From a virus: a DNA stretch of 63,098 bases. A program made the position numbers and the translations under genes. The stretch covers positions 1 to 63,098 of the IMG/VR virus record IMGVR_UViG_3300044641_004951. One strand, written 5' to 3'. Below are positions 55,215 through 62,017 of this stretch, one piece after another. The notes under the pieces are model-generated. The model was not told where the DNA came from. It saw only the letters and a list, made by a program, of their open reading frames with translations, and made no database searches. The first letter of the stretch is position 1. Each line of letters opens with the position of its first letter.

Positions 55215-56158
55215 CACGCAGCTTCGGCGAACTCTACAGCTGTTTCAAGTGCCTTGACCTTAAGGTTCTTGTTAGGCCCGTACCAAGCTGACGCAAGCCT
55301 GGAGTCTACTGTACGACCGATTTTATGATCGGTAAGGTACGTCACTGCATTAAATGCCTGCCACCAAGAGCCTTCAGCAAATTTAGCACCAGGCTGACTC
55401 TCAACGACGCCCATTGCAAGACGAGCATTGCGTGACATAGTGGACTCTTCTTGTTCTTCTTTTGTTGAAAGAGAAGGAAAGATTCGAGTAAAGTATTCCT
55501 TAAGAGTACTATCGTTGTAGCGCTTGCTACCGAGGAACTGAGCCATTTCCTTGTATCTCTGGAGCTTATCAGTAGCAATACCAAGCTGCTCCTTCACGTG
55601 CTTGGCGTCGAATTCGCTACGGTGATTGGCCTTAATCACTCGATCGCTAGACATACTCAAAGACAGAGTCAGTGTATTATTACACACCACCCGAATAGGA
55701 GTAAATCGAACGTCAATTGATTGACCGAAACGATGCGGGTTGGTAAAAAGAAGAAAAGAATCTACCTGATCGCCACCGAACAGATCAAATGACTCGTTGA
55801 CTTTTGCAAGACACCATACGATTTGACCGCCACGAAGACTACCAGCCGTATGCATCTGCATGTCGCCGACCGCGCAATACTCATGAAAAAATTCAAAAGC
55901 ATCGGCATTCTGCATTGGATGCCAGTCGTTAGTTACAATATCGAGAATACTGTTATCGGTAGAGCGAACAAGAGCTGAATGACCAACGCTCTTACGAACA
56001 CCGTCAATCTCAATAAACGCAGGAATCTTTTCTACGGTCCAATCAATCTCAGCAGCCTCGAGCATCTGCTTAGGTGAGAGATCTGAAGGCACAGAATTAC
56101 CAAGACCATGCCACGGAACTTCACCTGCGTACGCCATCGTTTCAACCAAATGTGCCAT
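55214..56158 (-). CDS. DUF932 / phage-plasmid-like protein
   Basis: The 314-residue protein begins MAHLVETMAYAGEVPWHGLG followed by VEKIPAFIE and DWHPMQNADAFEFFHEYC, then RFTPIRVVCNNTLTLSLS, the signature of DUF932 proteins found in phages and plasmids. Their function is unknown; they are commonly near early genes. The start has an AAGGAGTAAAAA ribosome site, and a TATAAT element lies about 35 bases upstream. It ends in a strong hairpin terminator. Confidence 0.85.
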   Translation of the reverse strand: MAHLVETMAYAGEVPWHGLGNSVPSDLSPKQMLEAAEIDWTVEKIPAFIEIDGVRKSVGHSALVRSTDNSILDIVTNDWHPMQNADAFEFFHEYCAVGDMQMHTAGSLRGGQIVWCLAKVNESFDLFGGDQVDSFLLFTNPHRFGQSIDVRFTPIRVVCNNTLTLSLSMSSDRVIKANHRSEFDAKHVKEQLGIATDKLQRYKEMAQFLGSKRYNDSTLKEYFTRIFPSLSTKEEQEESTMSRNARLAMGVVESQPGAKFAEGSWWQAFNAVTYLTDHKIGRTVDSRLASAWYGPNKNLKVKALETAVEFAEAA

Positions 56159-56187
56159 TTTTTACTCCTTGTTAAGTTGACAAGTCT

Positions 56188-56193
56188 ATTATA
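56188..56193 (-). promoter_or_regulatory. Candidate host-type -10 box (TATAAT) for the DUF932 gene
   Basis: TATAAT on the minus strand, 30 bases upstream of the DUF932 ATG. I see no good -35 at 17 bases; a TTGACG lies only 7 bases upstream. It may be an early or middle promoter. The terminator after the gene supports a single-gene unit. Confidence 0.4.
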
Positions 56194-56219
56194 ACGTTTT
56201 CGTCAACAAAATCCACTGT

Positions 56220-56567
56220 TCAGAGAAGAACTTCCAAGTTTTTTTTCAACTCAAAGTACTCTTGAATCGACATAGTGGAGTAGCCATTGTTCACTCGGTT
56301 ATCCATTTCATTCATGTATTCCAGAATTTGAGAACCTGCATACGGACGATCAATTCTTACAATTGGTTTTTCTGGTACCTTTTCTTTCTTGACAGGCTGA
56401 GATACAGGTACATTCTCTACCTTATCTTGCTGCTTAGAAATTTTATAGAGGTACACAGATGCATTAGGGCGTGTAATCTGCAGATCACTACAGATTTTAT
56501 CAAGGAGATCTTTTTTAGACCCTTGAAAGTTTTTTACGATTTCTCTTACTTGTTCAAATTTGTTCAT
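56220..56567 (-). CDS. Hypothetical protein (basic middle, acidic ends)
   Basis: The 115-residue protein starts MNKFEQVREIVKNFQGSKKD, followed by LQITRPNASVYLYKISKQQD, which looks like a small helical domain. A Lys/Pro-rich linker (VSQPVKKEKVPEKP) precedes a C-terminal helix (GYSTMSIQEYFELKKNL). I recognise no family. The N-terminal 'RPNASVYLYK' piece resembles DNA-binding segments of small winged-helix phage proteins, but that is weak. Confidence 0.55.
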   Translation of the reverse strand: MNKFEQVREIVKNFQGSKKDLLDKICSDLQITRPNASVYLYKISKQQDKVENVPVSQPVKKEKVPEKPIVRIDRPYAGSQILEYMNEMDNRVNNGYSTMSIQEYFELKKNLEVLL

Positions 56568-56622
56568 AGCAAAATGTGTAGTTAATGAAATGTCATTGTA
56601 TACTGCTTTTTAAAAAGCTCAA

Positions 56623-56856
56623 TCAGACTCTAAATTTTTTTAGATATTCATTGGCTTCGTAAGGAAAGTGGTCAAACGATTCTCTATCTTTAACTTCACA
56701 ACCCAGCATATACGCCACGATGTAGAGATCACGAACGTCTTGCTCGTCAACTTCATCAATTATGTCTACAGAAATATCACCTAACGGGACTCCATAAAAC
56801 GTCTGTGAGTCTATCATGTCAAGCAATTCTTCTCTCTTCTTCTTAGTTAGTCTCAT
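56623..56856 (-). CDS. Small hypothetical acidic protein
   Basis: About 77 residues from the ATG at 56856 (MRLTKKKREELLDMIDSQTF), which has an ideal AAGGAGTACT ribosome site; a longer reading from further upstream lacks one. It contains VDIIDEVDEQDVRDLYIVAY and a CEVKDRESFDHFPY end. No family recognised. A CATAAATA lies 25 bases upstream. Confidence 0.55.
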   Translation of the reverse strand: MRLTKKKREELLDMIDSQTFYGVPLGDISVDIIDEVDEQDVRDLYIVAYMLGCEVKDRESFDHFPYEANEYLKKFRV

Positions 56857-56881
56857 AGTACTCCTTATAAAAGAGATACTA

Positions 56882-56889
56882 TATTTATG
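56882..56889 (-). promoter_or_regulatory. Possible late-variant promoter (CATAAATA)
   Basis: CATAAATA on the minus strand, one base from the late consensus, 26 bases before the small acidic gene and after the RNase H-like gene stop. Confidence 0.4.
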
Positions 56890-56915
56890 AGAAACCCGGC
56901 TAATGCCGGGTTTCA

Positions 56916-57401
56916 TTATGCTGCAACTGACGATAGATTTAGACTTTTCAATCTATCGGCAGCATACGATGCAGCAAACGCTTGAGGTTTGACTCTTGGT
57001 TCAACGTTGCAAACGCCCTTAATGTAGCCAATGGCTTGCTGCACAACAATACTACTATTGTACTTTTCATCAGGATTAATGTCAAGGTGAACTTCTACTT
57101 CCCTGTCTTCAAGTACATCAGCAAGTTTCAAATAAAGTTCGGCTACCTTATACACTTCAGTCATAAGGCGCGTTGATGGCTTGCTAATTTTATTGTCATA
57201 ATCTCTTTCGACCTGCACTTCACCGAAGATCTTACAACCATGTCTTCCGTCAATGTGCACCACAACTACGAGGTAGAATTCAGCAAAATGCTCATCATTA
57301 CCTTTCGTTACACGTTCGGAATCTGCACCAATATAAATTTTTGTATTAGGACCTTGCTTAGAAATGAAGTGTTTGACTTCGTCAAAATTAATTTTTTTCA
57401 T
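56916..57401 (-). CDS. DUF458-type RNase H-like protein
   Basis: The 161-residue protein has KIYIGADSERV with a following YLVVVVHIDGRHGCKIFGEV, then EVHLDINPDEKYNSS and VEPRVKPQAFAASYAADRL near the C-terminus. The D-S-(E/Q)R, V.VH.DGR.G and D.(N/D).... patterns are those of YkuK/DUF458 proteins, which have an RNase H-like fold. The acidic residues in IGADSE, HLDIN and PDEKYNS could bind metal. Such proteins are common in T4-like aquatic phages. A nuclease role is not shown. Confidence 0.75.
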   Translation of the reverse strand: MKKINFDEVKHFISKQGPNTKIYIGADSERVTKGNDEHFAEFYLVVVVHIDGRHGCKIFGEVQVERDYDNKISKPSTRLMTEVYKVAELYLKLADVLEDREVEVHLDINPDEKYNSSIVVQQAIGYIKGVCNVEPRVKPQAFAASYAADRLKSLNLSSVAA

Positions 57402-57403
57402 AA

Positions 57404-57580
57404 TTAAAACACCGCGTCCTCAATATCTTTAAGCCACTCTTTATCGGTTTCTTTCTTAAAGGTGTAAAAAGATTTTTCGTCTACCTTTAACCTATCAGGA
57501 TCAGGAAATGGCCACAGATTTTTTTGTTTAAGATCTTCTATAAGAAGAGAATTAGGTTTGTTTTCGATGCATGTTGTCAT
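57404..57580 (-). CDS. Short ORF (58 aa), hypothetical
   Basis: A 58-residue ORF on the minus strand, beginning MTTCIENKPNSLLIEDLKQK and ending KEWLKDIEDAVF. It fills the gap between the DUF458 gene and the 64-residue ORF, which it overlaps by 29 bases. The composition is normal for a small phage protein, but I see only a weak ribosome site. Confidence 0.45.
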   Translation of the reverse strand: MTTCIENKPNSLLIEDLKQKNLWPFPDPDRLKVDEKSFYTFKKETDKEWLKDIEDAVF

Positions 57581-57746
57581 TTTCAGTTAGCAGTTGAGTA
57601 CCATTGTTGTGATCTTTATCACCTTCAAGAAGTCTTCGCTTTTCGTTTTGCGATAAGTCTCTTCCGAGAATGTTATCCCATCGATGAGAATATTCCTCAT
57701 CGATGTAATTGTAAGATACAACCTTTTGATTTACAACTGTTCCCAT
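57552..57746 (-). CDS. Small hypothetical protein
   Basis: A 64-residue ORF (MGTVVNQKVVSYNYIDEEYS, then HRWDNILGRDLSQNEKRRLL) lies directly downstream of the tmRNA terminator. No family recognised. A possible ribosome site (TCTGGAGATTAC) precedes it. Confidence 0.5.
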   Translation of the reverse strand: MGTVVNQKVVSYNYIDEEYSHRWDNILGRDLSQNEKRRLLEGDKDHNNGTQLLTENDNMHRKQT

Positions 57747-57756
57747 GTAATCTCCA

Positions 57757-57797
57757 GAAAAAAATAACCGGTTGATTCTGTTTCCAAGTTCAACCGG
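57757..57797 (-). terminator. Rho-independent terminator after the tmRNA
   Basis: On the minus strand CCGGTTGA and TCAACCGG form an 8-bp stem (loop of about 14 bases), followed by TTATTTTTTT. It lies just after the coding piece of the tmRNA and would end its transcript. Confidence 0.75.
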
Positions 57798-57802
57798 AAA
57801 AA

Positions 57803-58095
57803 CTCATGCTGCAGGTTTAGGCTGCAGCTAGGAAACGCTCATCGTTTGCGTTTATTGGCTTGCTTCTTCGACTGGGTTGTCCCAATCCTACGGGTTTCAC
57901 ATTCCCGTGCTGTCCATTTCGTTACTCTTTGCCCCGTCGAAACCTGGTCAGGCCCATTAGTAAGCATACTTTAGAGGATAACCTTCCCTCTGAGTCTTTT
58001 GTGGATTGACTACCACAGGGCACCGACAAATATGCTTACTGGTGGACCTGGGCGGAATCGAACCGCCGTCCGGAGCACTTTTCTCTCTACTTCAT
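57803..58095 (-). ncRNA. ssrA: Circularly permuted (two-piece) tmRNA, ssrA
   Basis: On the minus strand the order is acceptor piece, spacer, coding piece. The acceptor piece holds the T arm (GGCGGTTCGATTCCGCC) and ends CAGGTCC-A-CCA (CCA at 58042-58040). The coding piece starts at 57955 with GGGCCTGACCAGGTTTCGAC, the tmRNA 5' signature. GGGCCTG pairs with CAGGTCC in all seven positions (one G-U). GGGGCA (57935-57930) pairs with TGCTCC (58077-58072) as P2. The tag frame at 57849-57817 encodes ANDERFLAAA and a stop. The ~84-base spacer is bounded by a perfect 9-base inverted repeat (GTAAGCATA, 58039-58031, and TATGCTTAC, 57968-57960). Outer ends are approximate. It rescues stalled ribosomes using host SmpB. 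SmpB is not seen here. Confidence 0.92.
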
Positions 58096-58111
58096 ACAGC
58101 AATAAAATTAT

Positions 58112-58414
58112 TTATTTCAGGAAATTACCTGACCCGGATGCAATTATACATGCAAGATTGTTCTTTGTCAAGAACAGTCCGATCGTGTATTCCTCATTGT
58201 CCTTATTGTGTGGCATGAAAGAGAGTACACCTTCTTTCGCATGGAGTGTGTCAATGCCGGCGAATACGATCTTTTCTTTTAGCTCTTTTGTTAAGAGATT
58301 CAATACAACATCCCTGTCAAAACAATTCACAGTGTATGTGACTTTGGTTTCTTTACTTTGTGCAGAAACTAAAGTGGAAAATGCAATTAGCACTGCACAA
58401 AGTAGGGTTTTCAT
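58112..58414 (-). CDS. Small exported protein, paralogue B (signal peptide)
   Basis: The 100-residue protein has a Sec signal peptide (MKTLLCAVLIAFSTLVSAQS, cleavage after A18 or so). The mature part includes CFDRDVVLNLLTKELKEKIV and TIGLFLTKNNLACIIASG. It is a paralogue of the protein at 54854-55156: same length, same two-Cys layout, same CFDRD and KEKIVF motifs. It ends 17 bases before the approximate start of the tmRNA acceptor piece. Function is unknown; periplasmic location is predicted. Confidence 0.65.
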   Translation of the reverse strand: MKTLLCAVLIAFSTLVSAQSKETKVTYTVNCFDRDVVLNLLTKELKEKIVFAGIDTLHAKEGVLSFMPHNKDNEEYTIGLFLTKNNLACIIASGSGNFLK

Positions 58415-58415
58415 T

Positions 58416-58688
58416 TTATGCCTTAAATATATTGACGAATATTGTATTATCTTCTAACGCTTCTATCTCATGCCACTCATTTTCAACTAGATTAATAGGA
58501 TCACTATCTTTCGTGAGTACACATTCTTTACCCTCTTTGCGTATCAAAAAACTTCCCGACTGACATGAAGTTAAGTGTGAAAATGTATGGTCATGTTTGG
58601 GTAACCCTTCACCTTTATTTGCATGATAAACATTAAAAGTTGTTGAGTTATAGGTATAACTCTTAGTTGGTGAGATGGGTTTAACCAC
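58416..58688 (-). CDS. Small cupin protein
   Basis: The 90-residue protein shows a compact cupin: GEGLPKHDHTFSHLTSCQSG (H32/H34-type ligands), a GSFLIRKEGKECVL turn, then NEWHEIEALEDNTIFVNIF. It uses a GTG start overlapping the end of the upstream gene region. Such mini-cupins occur near fibre genes of aquatic phages. Ligand unknown. Confidence 0.6.
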   Translation of the reverse strand: MVKPISPTKSYTYNSTTFNVYHANKGEGLPKHDHTFSHLTSCQSGSFLIRKEGKECVLTKDSDPINLVENEWHEIEALEDNTIFVNIFKA

Positions 58689-58689
58689 G

Positions 58690-58998
58690 TTAGAAATTTT
58701 TAATTTCAGCTACTGTATTCGCTGATATTGGCATTTGCGTTGGCATAGGGGCATTTGTGGTAAGTTTAGTGCCATCCCAAGTGTAACCAACTCTACCACC
58801 ACCAATGCGTTCAACTAAAACAAATGATTTGGAAGATTTTTCATATTCCCAAACTAATGCAGTAGTGCTTTCTAATGGCATTGCCGTATAGTTTTCACCT
58901 GGATTCCATGTTTCTGTGTTACCATCCCATACACAAATATTTTCACATACAGCAGGACTAAGAGAAGTATTAATTACCAAATATGATTGAATCGTCAT
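58690..58998 (-). CDS. Hypothetical protein downstream of glycine-rich adhesin gene
   Basis: About 102 residues from MTIQSYLVINTSLSPAVCEN, chosen because AGGAG precedes this ATG by 6 bases; an upstream reading (MIGEKMTIQ) has no ribosome site. It includes NICVWDGNTETWNPGENYTA and ISANTVAEIKNF. It resembles small partner proteins of phage fibres. It lies 11 bases after the glycine-rich gene and probably serves it. Confidence 0.55.
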   Translation of the reverse strand: MTIQSYLVINTSLSPAVCENICVWDGNTETWNPGENYTAMPLESTTALVWEYEKSSKSFVLVERIGGGRVGYTWDGTKLTTNAPMPTQMPISANTVAEIKNF

Positions 58999-59009
58999 TT
59001 TTTCTCCTA

Positions 59010-59759
59010 TCAATATTCAATGATCATTAAACCGGACATACCACCAGAAGCTGCACCGCTAGAAGGAGATGCAGCATATACACCGCCACTGCCGGGTATG
59101 TATTTACTACTGGGTGACCAAGTTTGAGCAAGTGTACTGGCAGTGTCGTTCCAAACTGGACGACCGCCAAACAATTGATAAGAAAGACCCCAAGCAATCC
59201 AAGCACCACTTATAGTACCGTTTGTAGTACCGCCAGCACTTATACCGTCACCACTGCGAATGAGTGTTCCTGTGGTGCTGGATGTGCCATCAACTCCGTT
59301 AGCCGAGGTCGAAATTTGCCACCCGTAACAACAACCAAATAGAAAAGTAGCAGTTCCACCAGTACCACCTGTACATGAAATTAATTTACTACCTGAATTT
59401 ATACCAAACCATGTTTCACCGCCCGGGGCACCATCTTCTCCGGTGCCACTGCCATAGTTTGGATTAGCCCCAGTCCCACCACCACCTATGGTAACTGTAT
59501 ATAAAGTACCACCTGTTACTGTTACTAGTGCAATCGCACAAGCGCCCATTCCACCCATAGAACGTCCACTGGTTAAGCCATTCCATCCGGCCCCGCCGCC
59601 ACCACCTCCTACTGCGGTTATTTTCAACTGCGTTACACCAGCTGGCGGAGTAAAACTGCCACTTGAAGTATGAAATGAAATTCTATGTCCTAAATATGCT
59701 GTGCTTTGCTGACTAGAATCGTTAAATAGTACACCTGTGTTGTTTAAGGTTGCTGGCAT
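59010..59759 (-). CDS. Glycine-rich adhesin/fibre-tip-like protein
   Basis: The 249-residue protein has an N-terminal part FNDSSQQSTAYLGHRISFHT followed by PPAGVTQLKITAVGGGGGGA, then many Gly-rich stretches (GGMGACAIALVTVTGG, YTVTIGGGGTGANPNYGSG, APGGETWFG, GGTGGTATFLFG) and a C-terminal GGMSGLMIIEY. This is the Gly-rich domain of phage fibre tips and adhesins that can form polyglycine packing, as in S16-type gp38. It is separate from the main fibre block and near pstS. Receptor binding is inferred. Confidence 0.65.
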   Translation of the reverse strand: MPATLNNTGVLFNDSSQQSTAYLGHRISFHTSSGSFTPPAGVTQLKITAVGGGGGGAGWNGLTSGRSMGGMGACAIALVTVTGGTLYTVTIGGGGTGANPNYGSGTGEDGAPGGETWFGINSGSKLISCTGGTGGTATFLFGCCYGWQISTSANGVDGTSSTTGTLIRSGDGISAGGTTNGTISGAWIAWGLSYQLFGGRPVWNDTASTLAQTWSPSSKYIPGSGGVYAASPSSGAASGGMSGLMIIEY

Positions 59760-59813
59760 CCTTTACTCCATTTTATATGTTGTTATTATAGAAATTGATG
59801 TATTCTGCCAACG

Positions 59814-59821
59814 TATTTATT
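59814..59821 (-). promoter_or_regulatory. Possible late-variant promoter (AATAAATA)
   Basis: AATAAATA on the minus strand in the 71-base gap between pstS and the glycine-rich gene, 55 bases before the latter's ATG. It could give the adhesin unit its own late transcript. Confidence 0.42.
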
Positions 59822-59830
59822 ACTCTACGA

Positions 59831-60841
59831 TCAATGATTAATTTGCTTCCATACCCTATTGCGTATCTCATTTGTCAATTTGTCGGGTAGAGGTACGTAT
59901 TCTAAATCTAACGCAAGCTGCTTACCACTACGGAAAGCCCAGTCAAAAAACTTAAGGATTTCTTTTGACTCATTTTTATCTTTAGGATTAATATACATCA
60001 GAATGAACGATGCGGTAACTACTGGATACGAATCTTTACCGGGTTGATCTACTAATGATATACCCATCCCAGGCACACTTGCCCAATCGGCGCCAGCAGC
60101 AGCTGCAGCAAAAGTCTCATCACCTGGCATTACAAAGTTGCCCGAACGATTCTGTAAGGCGAGAACGGCGATGTTATTTTTCTTTGCGTATGCATACTCG
60201 ACGTAACCAATAGAACCCTTAATACGTGTAACGTTAGCAGCTACGCCTTCGTTACCCTTACCTCCTACAGATGAGGAGGCCGGCCATTTAACAGCTGCTC
60301 CTTTACCTACACGATCAGACCATTCTTTACTTACTGAACTTAAATAATCAGTCCAGTTGAATGTTGTACCTGAACCATCCGCACGGTGAACTACTGTTAT
60401 GTTGGTATTAGGTAGTGTCTTGCCGGGATTAAGACTAGCAATTTTTGTATCGTTCCATTTAGTAATATTACCAAGAAAAATATCAGCTAGCACCTGACCT
60501 GTAATTCGAAGTTCACCCTTCTTAAAACCGTCTAGATTAAAAATAGGAACTGTCCCTCCAATTATAGCAGGAAACTGAATCATTTTGTCTCTTTCTAGCT
60601 CATCACCAGGGACCGGGGCATCTGTAGCGCCGAATGCAACGGTATTGGCACGTATTTGTCTAATGCCACCAGAAGAGCCTATTGACTGGTAATTAAGTTT
60701 TGTACCGGTAAGCTTACTATATTCTTCAGCCCATTTAGCGTAAATAGGAAAAGGGAATGTAGCACCGGCTCCACTAATAGTAGTATTAGCAAATGCACTG
60801 CAGTAAAAAAATAAGGCAAAAACAGCAAATAGTAATTTCAT
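59831..60841 (-). CDS. pstS: Phosphate ABC transporter substrate-binding protein PstS
   Basis: The 336-residue protein has a signal peptide (MKLLFAVFALFFYCSAFA) and PstS motifs: ISGAGATFPFPIYAKW, GSSGGIRQI, FGATDAPV and HRADGSGTTFNWTDYL, which form the phosphate site. It binds phosphate in the periplasm for the host Pst transporter. It is a common auxiliary metabolic gene of aquatic T4-like phages. The leader region has a possible Pho-box-like element at 60888-60905. Length equals the bacterial family. Confidence 0.93.
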   Translation of the reverse strand: MKLLFAVFALFFYCSAFANTTISGAGATFPFPIYAKWAEEYSKLTGTKLNYQSIGSSGGIRQIRANTVAFGATDAPVPGDELERDKMIQFPAIIGGTVPIFNLDGFKKGELRITGQVLADIFLGNITKWNDTKIASLNPGKTLPNTNITVVHRADGSGTTFNWTDYLSSVSKEWSDRVGKGAAVKWPASSSVGGKGNEGVAANVTRIKGSIGYVEYAYAKKNNIAVLALQNRSGNFVMPGDETFAAAAAGADWASVPGMGISLVDQPGKDSYPVVTASFILMYINPKDKNESKEILKFFDWAFRSGKQLALDLEYVPLPDKLTNEIRNRVWKQINH

Positions 60842-60887
60842 AAAACTCCTCGTTTGTTACTCGTAATAATATTTAACTGCAAAAAGG

Positions 60888-60905
60888 ATTACGTTTTTAT
60901 GAAAA
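60888..60905 (-). promoter_or_regulatory. Possible Pho-box-like element upstream of pstS
   Basis: TTTTCATAAAAACGTAAT on the minus strand resembles two imperfect CTGTCAT half-sites 11 bases apart (5/7 and 4/7 by eye), with an AT-rich -10-like TATTAT about 20 bases downstream. It lies 47-64 bases before the pstS ATG. Confidence 0.3.
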
Positions 60906-60981
60906 AAATTTTTAAATATTAAACGTCCTTAATGTGCAACCAAATTATGAATAGAATGAATATGATGCATATCGCCCCAAT

Positions 60982-61137
60982 TTATTCTCCTTTTTCGGTT
61001 TGTGGGTTTTCATCTAAGGCTAGATCATCGAGAAAGTCATAATATTCATTTTTCATTATAACTAACTCAAACCATTTTTGCACTTTTGGATCTGTATAGA
61101 TTGAAGTTGTATCTTCATTATTAGCGGTAGAGGTCAT
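60982..61137 (-). CDS. Small acidic ORF (51 aa)
   Basis: The minus-strand ORF begins MTSTANNEDTTSIYTDPKVQ and ends NPQTEKGE. An AAGGATAGTA ribosome site precedes the ATG. It is acidic and shows no known motif. It lies between pstS and the tRNA array. The 140-base stretch between it and pstS has only AT-rich promoter-like sequence. Confidence 0.5.
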   Translation of the reverse strand: MTSTANNEDTTSIYTDPKVQKWFELVIMKNEYYDFLDDLALDENPQTEKGE

Positions 61138-61148
61138 TACTATCCTTG

Positions 61149-61224
61149 TGGTGCCGCCTCCTGGAATCGAACCAGGTTCACCGGCTCTTCAGACCGGCGC
61201 TATGACCACATCAGCTAAGACGGC
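61149..61224 (-). tRNA. tRNA-Phe (GAA)
   Basis: The minus strand gives acceptor GCCGTCT/AGGCGGC, discriminator A and encoded CCA. The anticodon loop CTGAAGA gives GAA, closed by CCGGT/GCCGG. The T arm CCTGG-TTCGATT-CCAGG is perfect. G37 is unusual for Phe, where A is normal, so the identity carries some doubt. Confidence 0.75.
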
Positions 61225-61230
61225 TATTGT

Positions 61231-61305
61231 TGGGCAGACGTTACGGATACGATCCGTTCCCTACGCTTTCACAGAGCGCAATGCTTCCACTACACCAAAC
61301 GCTGC
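61231..61305 (-). tRNA. tRNA-His-like (GTG), imperfect
   Basis: The minus strand shows a 5' G opposite C73 before CCA, the extra G(-1):C73 typical of His, and anticodon loop CTGTGAA (GTG) with stem GCGCT/AGCGT. The D arm fits GTG/CAT. The acceptor pairs only with a one-base bulge and the T loop ATCGTAT is non-canonical. It fits snugly between tRNA-Phe and tRNA-Val. Confidence 0.6.
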
Positions 61306-61313
61306 ACTGTTGA

Positions 61314-61389
61314 TGGTGCTCGGTGAAGGACTCGAACCTTCATAATTCATCTTGTAAGGATGACGGCTTACCTCTCACACCAACCGAGC
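61314..61389 (-). tRNA. tRNA-Val (TAC)
   Basis: The minus strand has acceptor GCTCGGT/ACCGAGC, A73 and CCA, anticodon loop CTTACAA (TAC) and T loop TTCGAGT. Its 5' end overlaps the 3' end of the homing endonuclease ORF by 15 bases. Confidence 0.88.
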
Positions 61390-61998
61390 TAGAATAGATT
61401 CTAATGTTAAGTTTGTACTGTCTAAAATAACAACTTCCACATTATTTTGCTTACAAACAGTTCTTATCTTTTCCTTATCTTTTTGGATCAAAAAATCATT
61501 TTTTGGATCTAAGTATAAATTATATTGTACTAAGAAAAAATCTGGAAAGTACCGTTTTTTTTTGCCATCAATTATGTAATTTAGATGCTTTGGGCGTTTC
61601 CATTCGATTTTATTTTCATCTAATATTTTTGCAACTTTAAATTCGTACGATGATTCTAACCAAACTTTGCCAGCATAAGGAGACTCATACCATCCATGGG
61701 CATGTTTGTTCCTATTACTACCGCCAAATTCTCTTTCTATTGCTATCTTTGATAGCTTCTGTTTTGCTGAATCTGAAATAGGGGTTGTTCTTGGTTTTCC
61801 CTTTGTAGATCTGGAACACTTCTCAGAGGCAACTTTTATTCTCTCATCAGAATCTTTCGTTAGCCCTTTGTTCCATCCTGATCTAGTGCCATTTTTATAC
61901 CCTATATTAGGATTATGACTTCTTCCATCTCCATGCATTCTCCAAAAATGATATTTAACGCTTTTACCTTGTTTATTGCATAAAGGGCATATCTCCAT
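61375..61998 (-). CDS. Homing endonuclease-like (NUMOD3 motif, Vsr/EDxHD-type nuclease)
   Basis: The 207-residue protein starts MEICPLCNKQGKSVKYHFWR (a C-x2-C and His near the start, possible zinc ribbon), then GWNKGLTKDSDERIKVASEK, a NUMOD3-type DNA-binding motif, and C-terminal LESSYEFKVAKILDENKIEW, GKKKRYFPDFFLV and LYLDPKNDF, a PD-(D/E)XK core of the Vsr-like/EDxHD homing endonuclease type. It lies inside the tRNA array and overlaps tRNA-Val. An exact late promoter lies upstream with an AAGGAG ribosome site. It may be mobile, cutting phages that lack it. Confidence 0.75.
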   Translation of the reverse strand: MEICPLCNKQGKSVKYHFWRMHGDGRSHNPNIGYKNGTRSGWNKGLTKDSDERIKVASEKCSRSTKGKPRTTPISDSAKQKLSKIAIEREFGGSNRNKHAHGWYESPYAGKVWLESSYEFKVAKILDENKIEWKRPKHLNYIIDGKKKRYFPDFFLVQYNLYLDPKNDFLIQKDKEKIRTVCKQNNVEVVILDSTNLTLESILARLV

Positions 61999-62017
61999 TA
62001 TTTTCTCCTTTTTCTTA

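Noticed and set aside
56605-56618. GCTTTTTAAAAAGC palindrome as terminator
   Set aside because: It has no loop and weak AT pairing, so it would not form a stable terminator hairpin; it may be chance in AT-rich DNA.
57999-58457. Plus-strand ORFs over the tmRNA region (containing GGIEPPSG-like peptide)
   Set aside because: They are antisense to the T arm of the permuted tmRNA and the exported-protein gene. Such GGIEPPSG peptides are a known artefact of reading ssrA backwards.
61148-61345. Plus-strand ORF across tRNA-Phe and tRNA-His
   Set aside because: It is antisense to two tRNAs and its first part (PGIEPGSPAL) is a typical translation of a tRNA T arm and anticodon arm in reverse.
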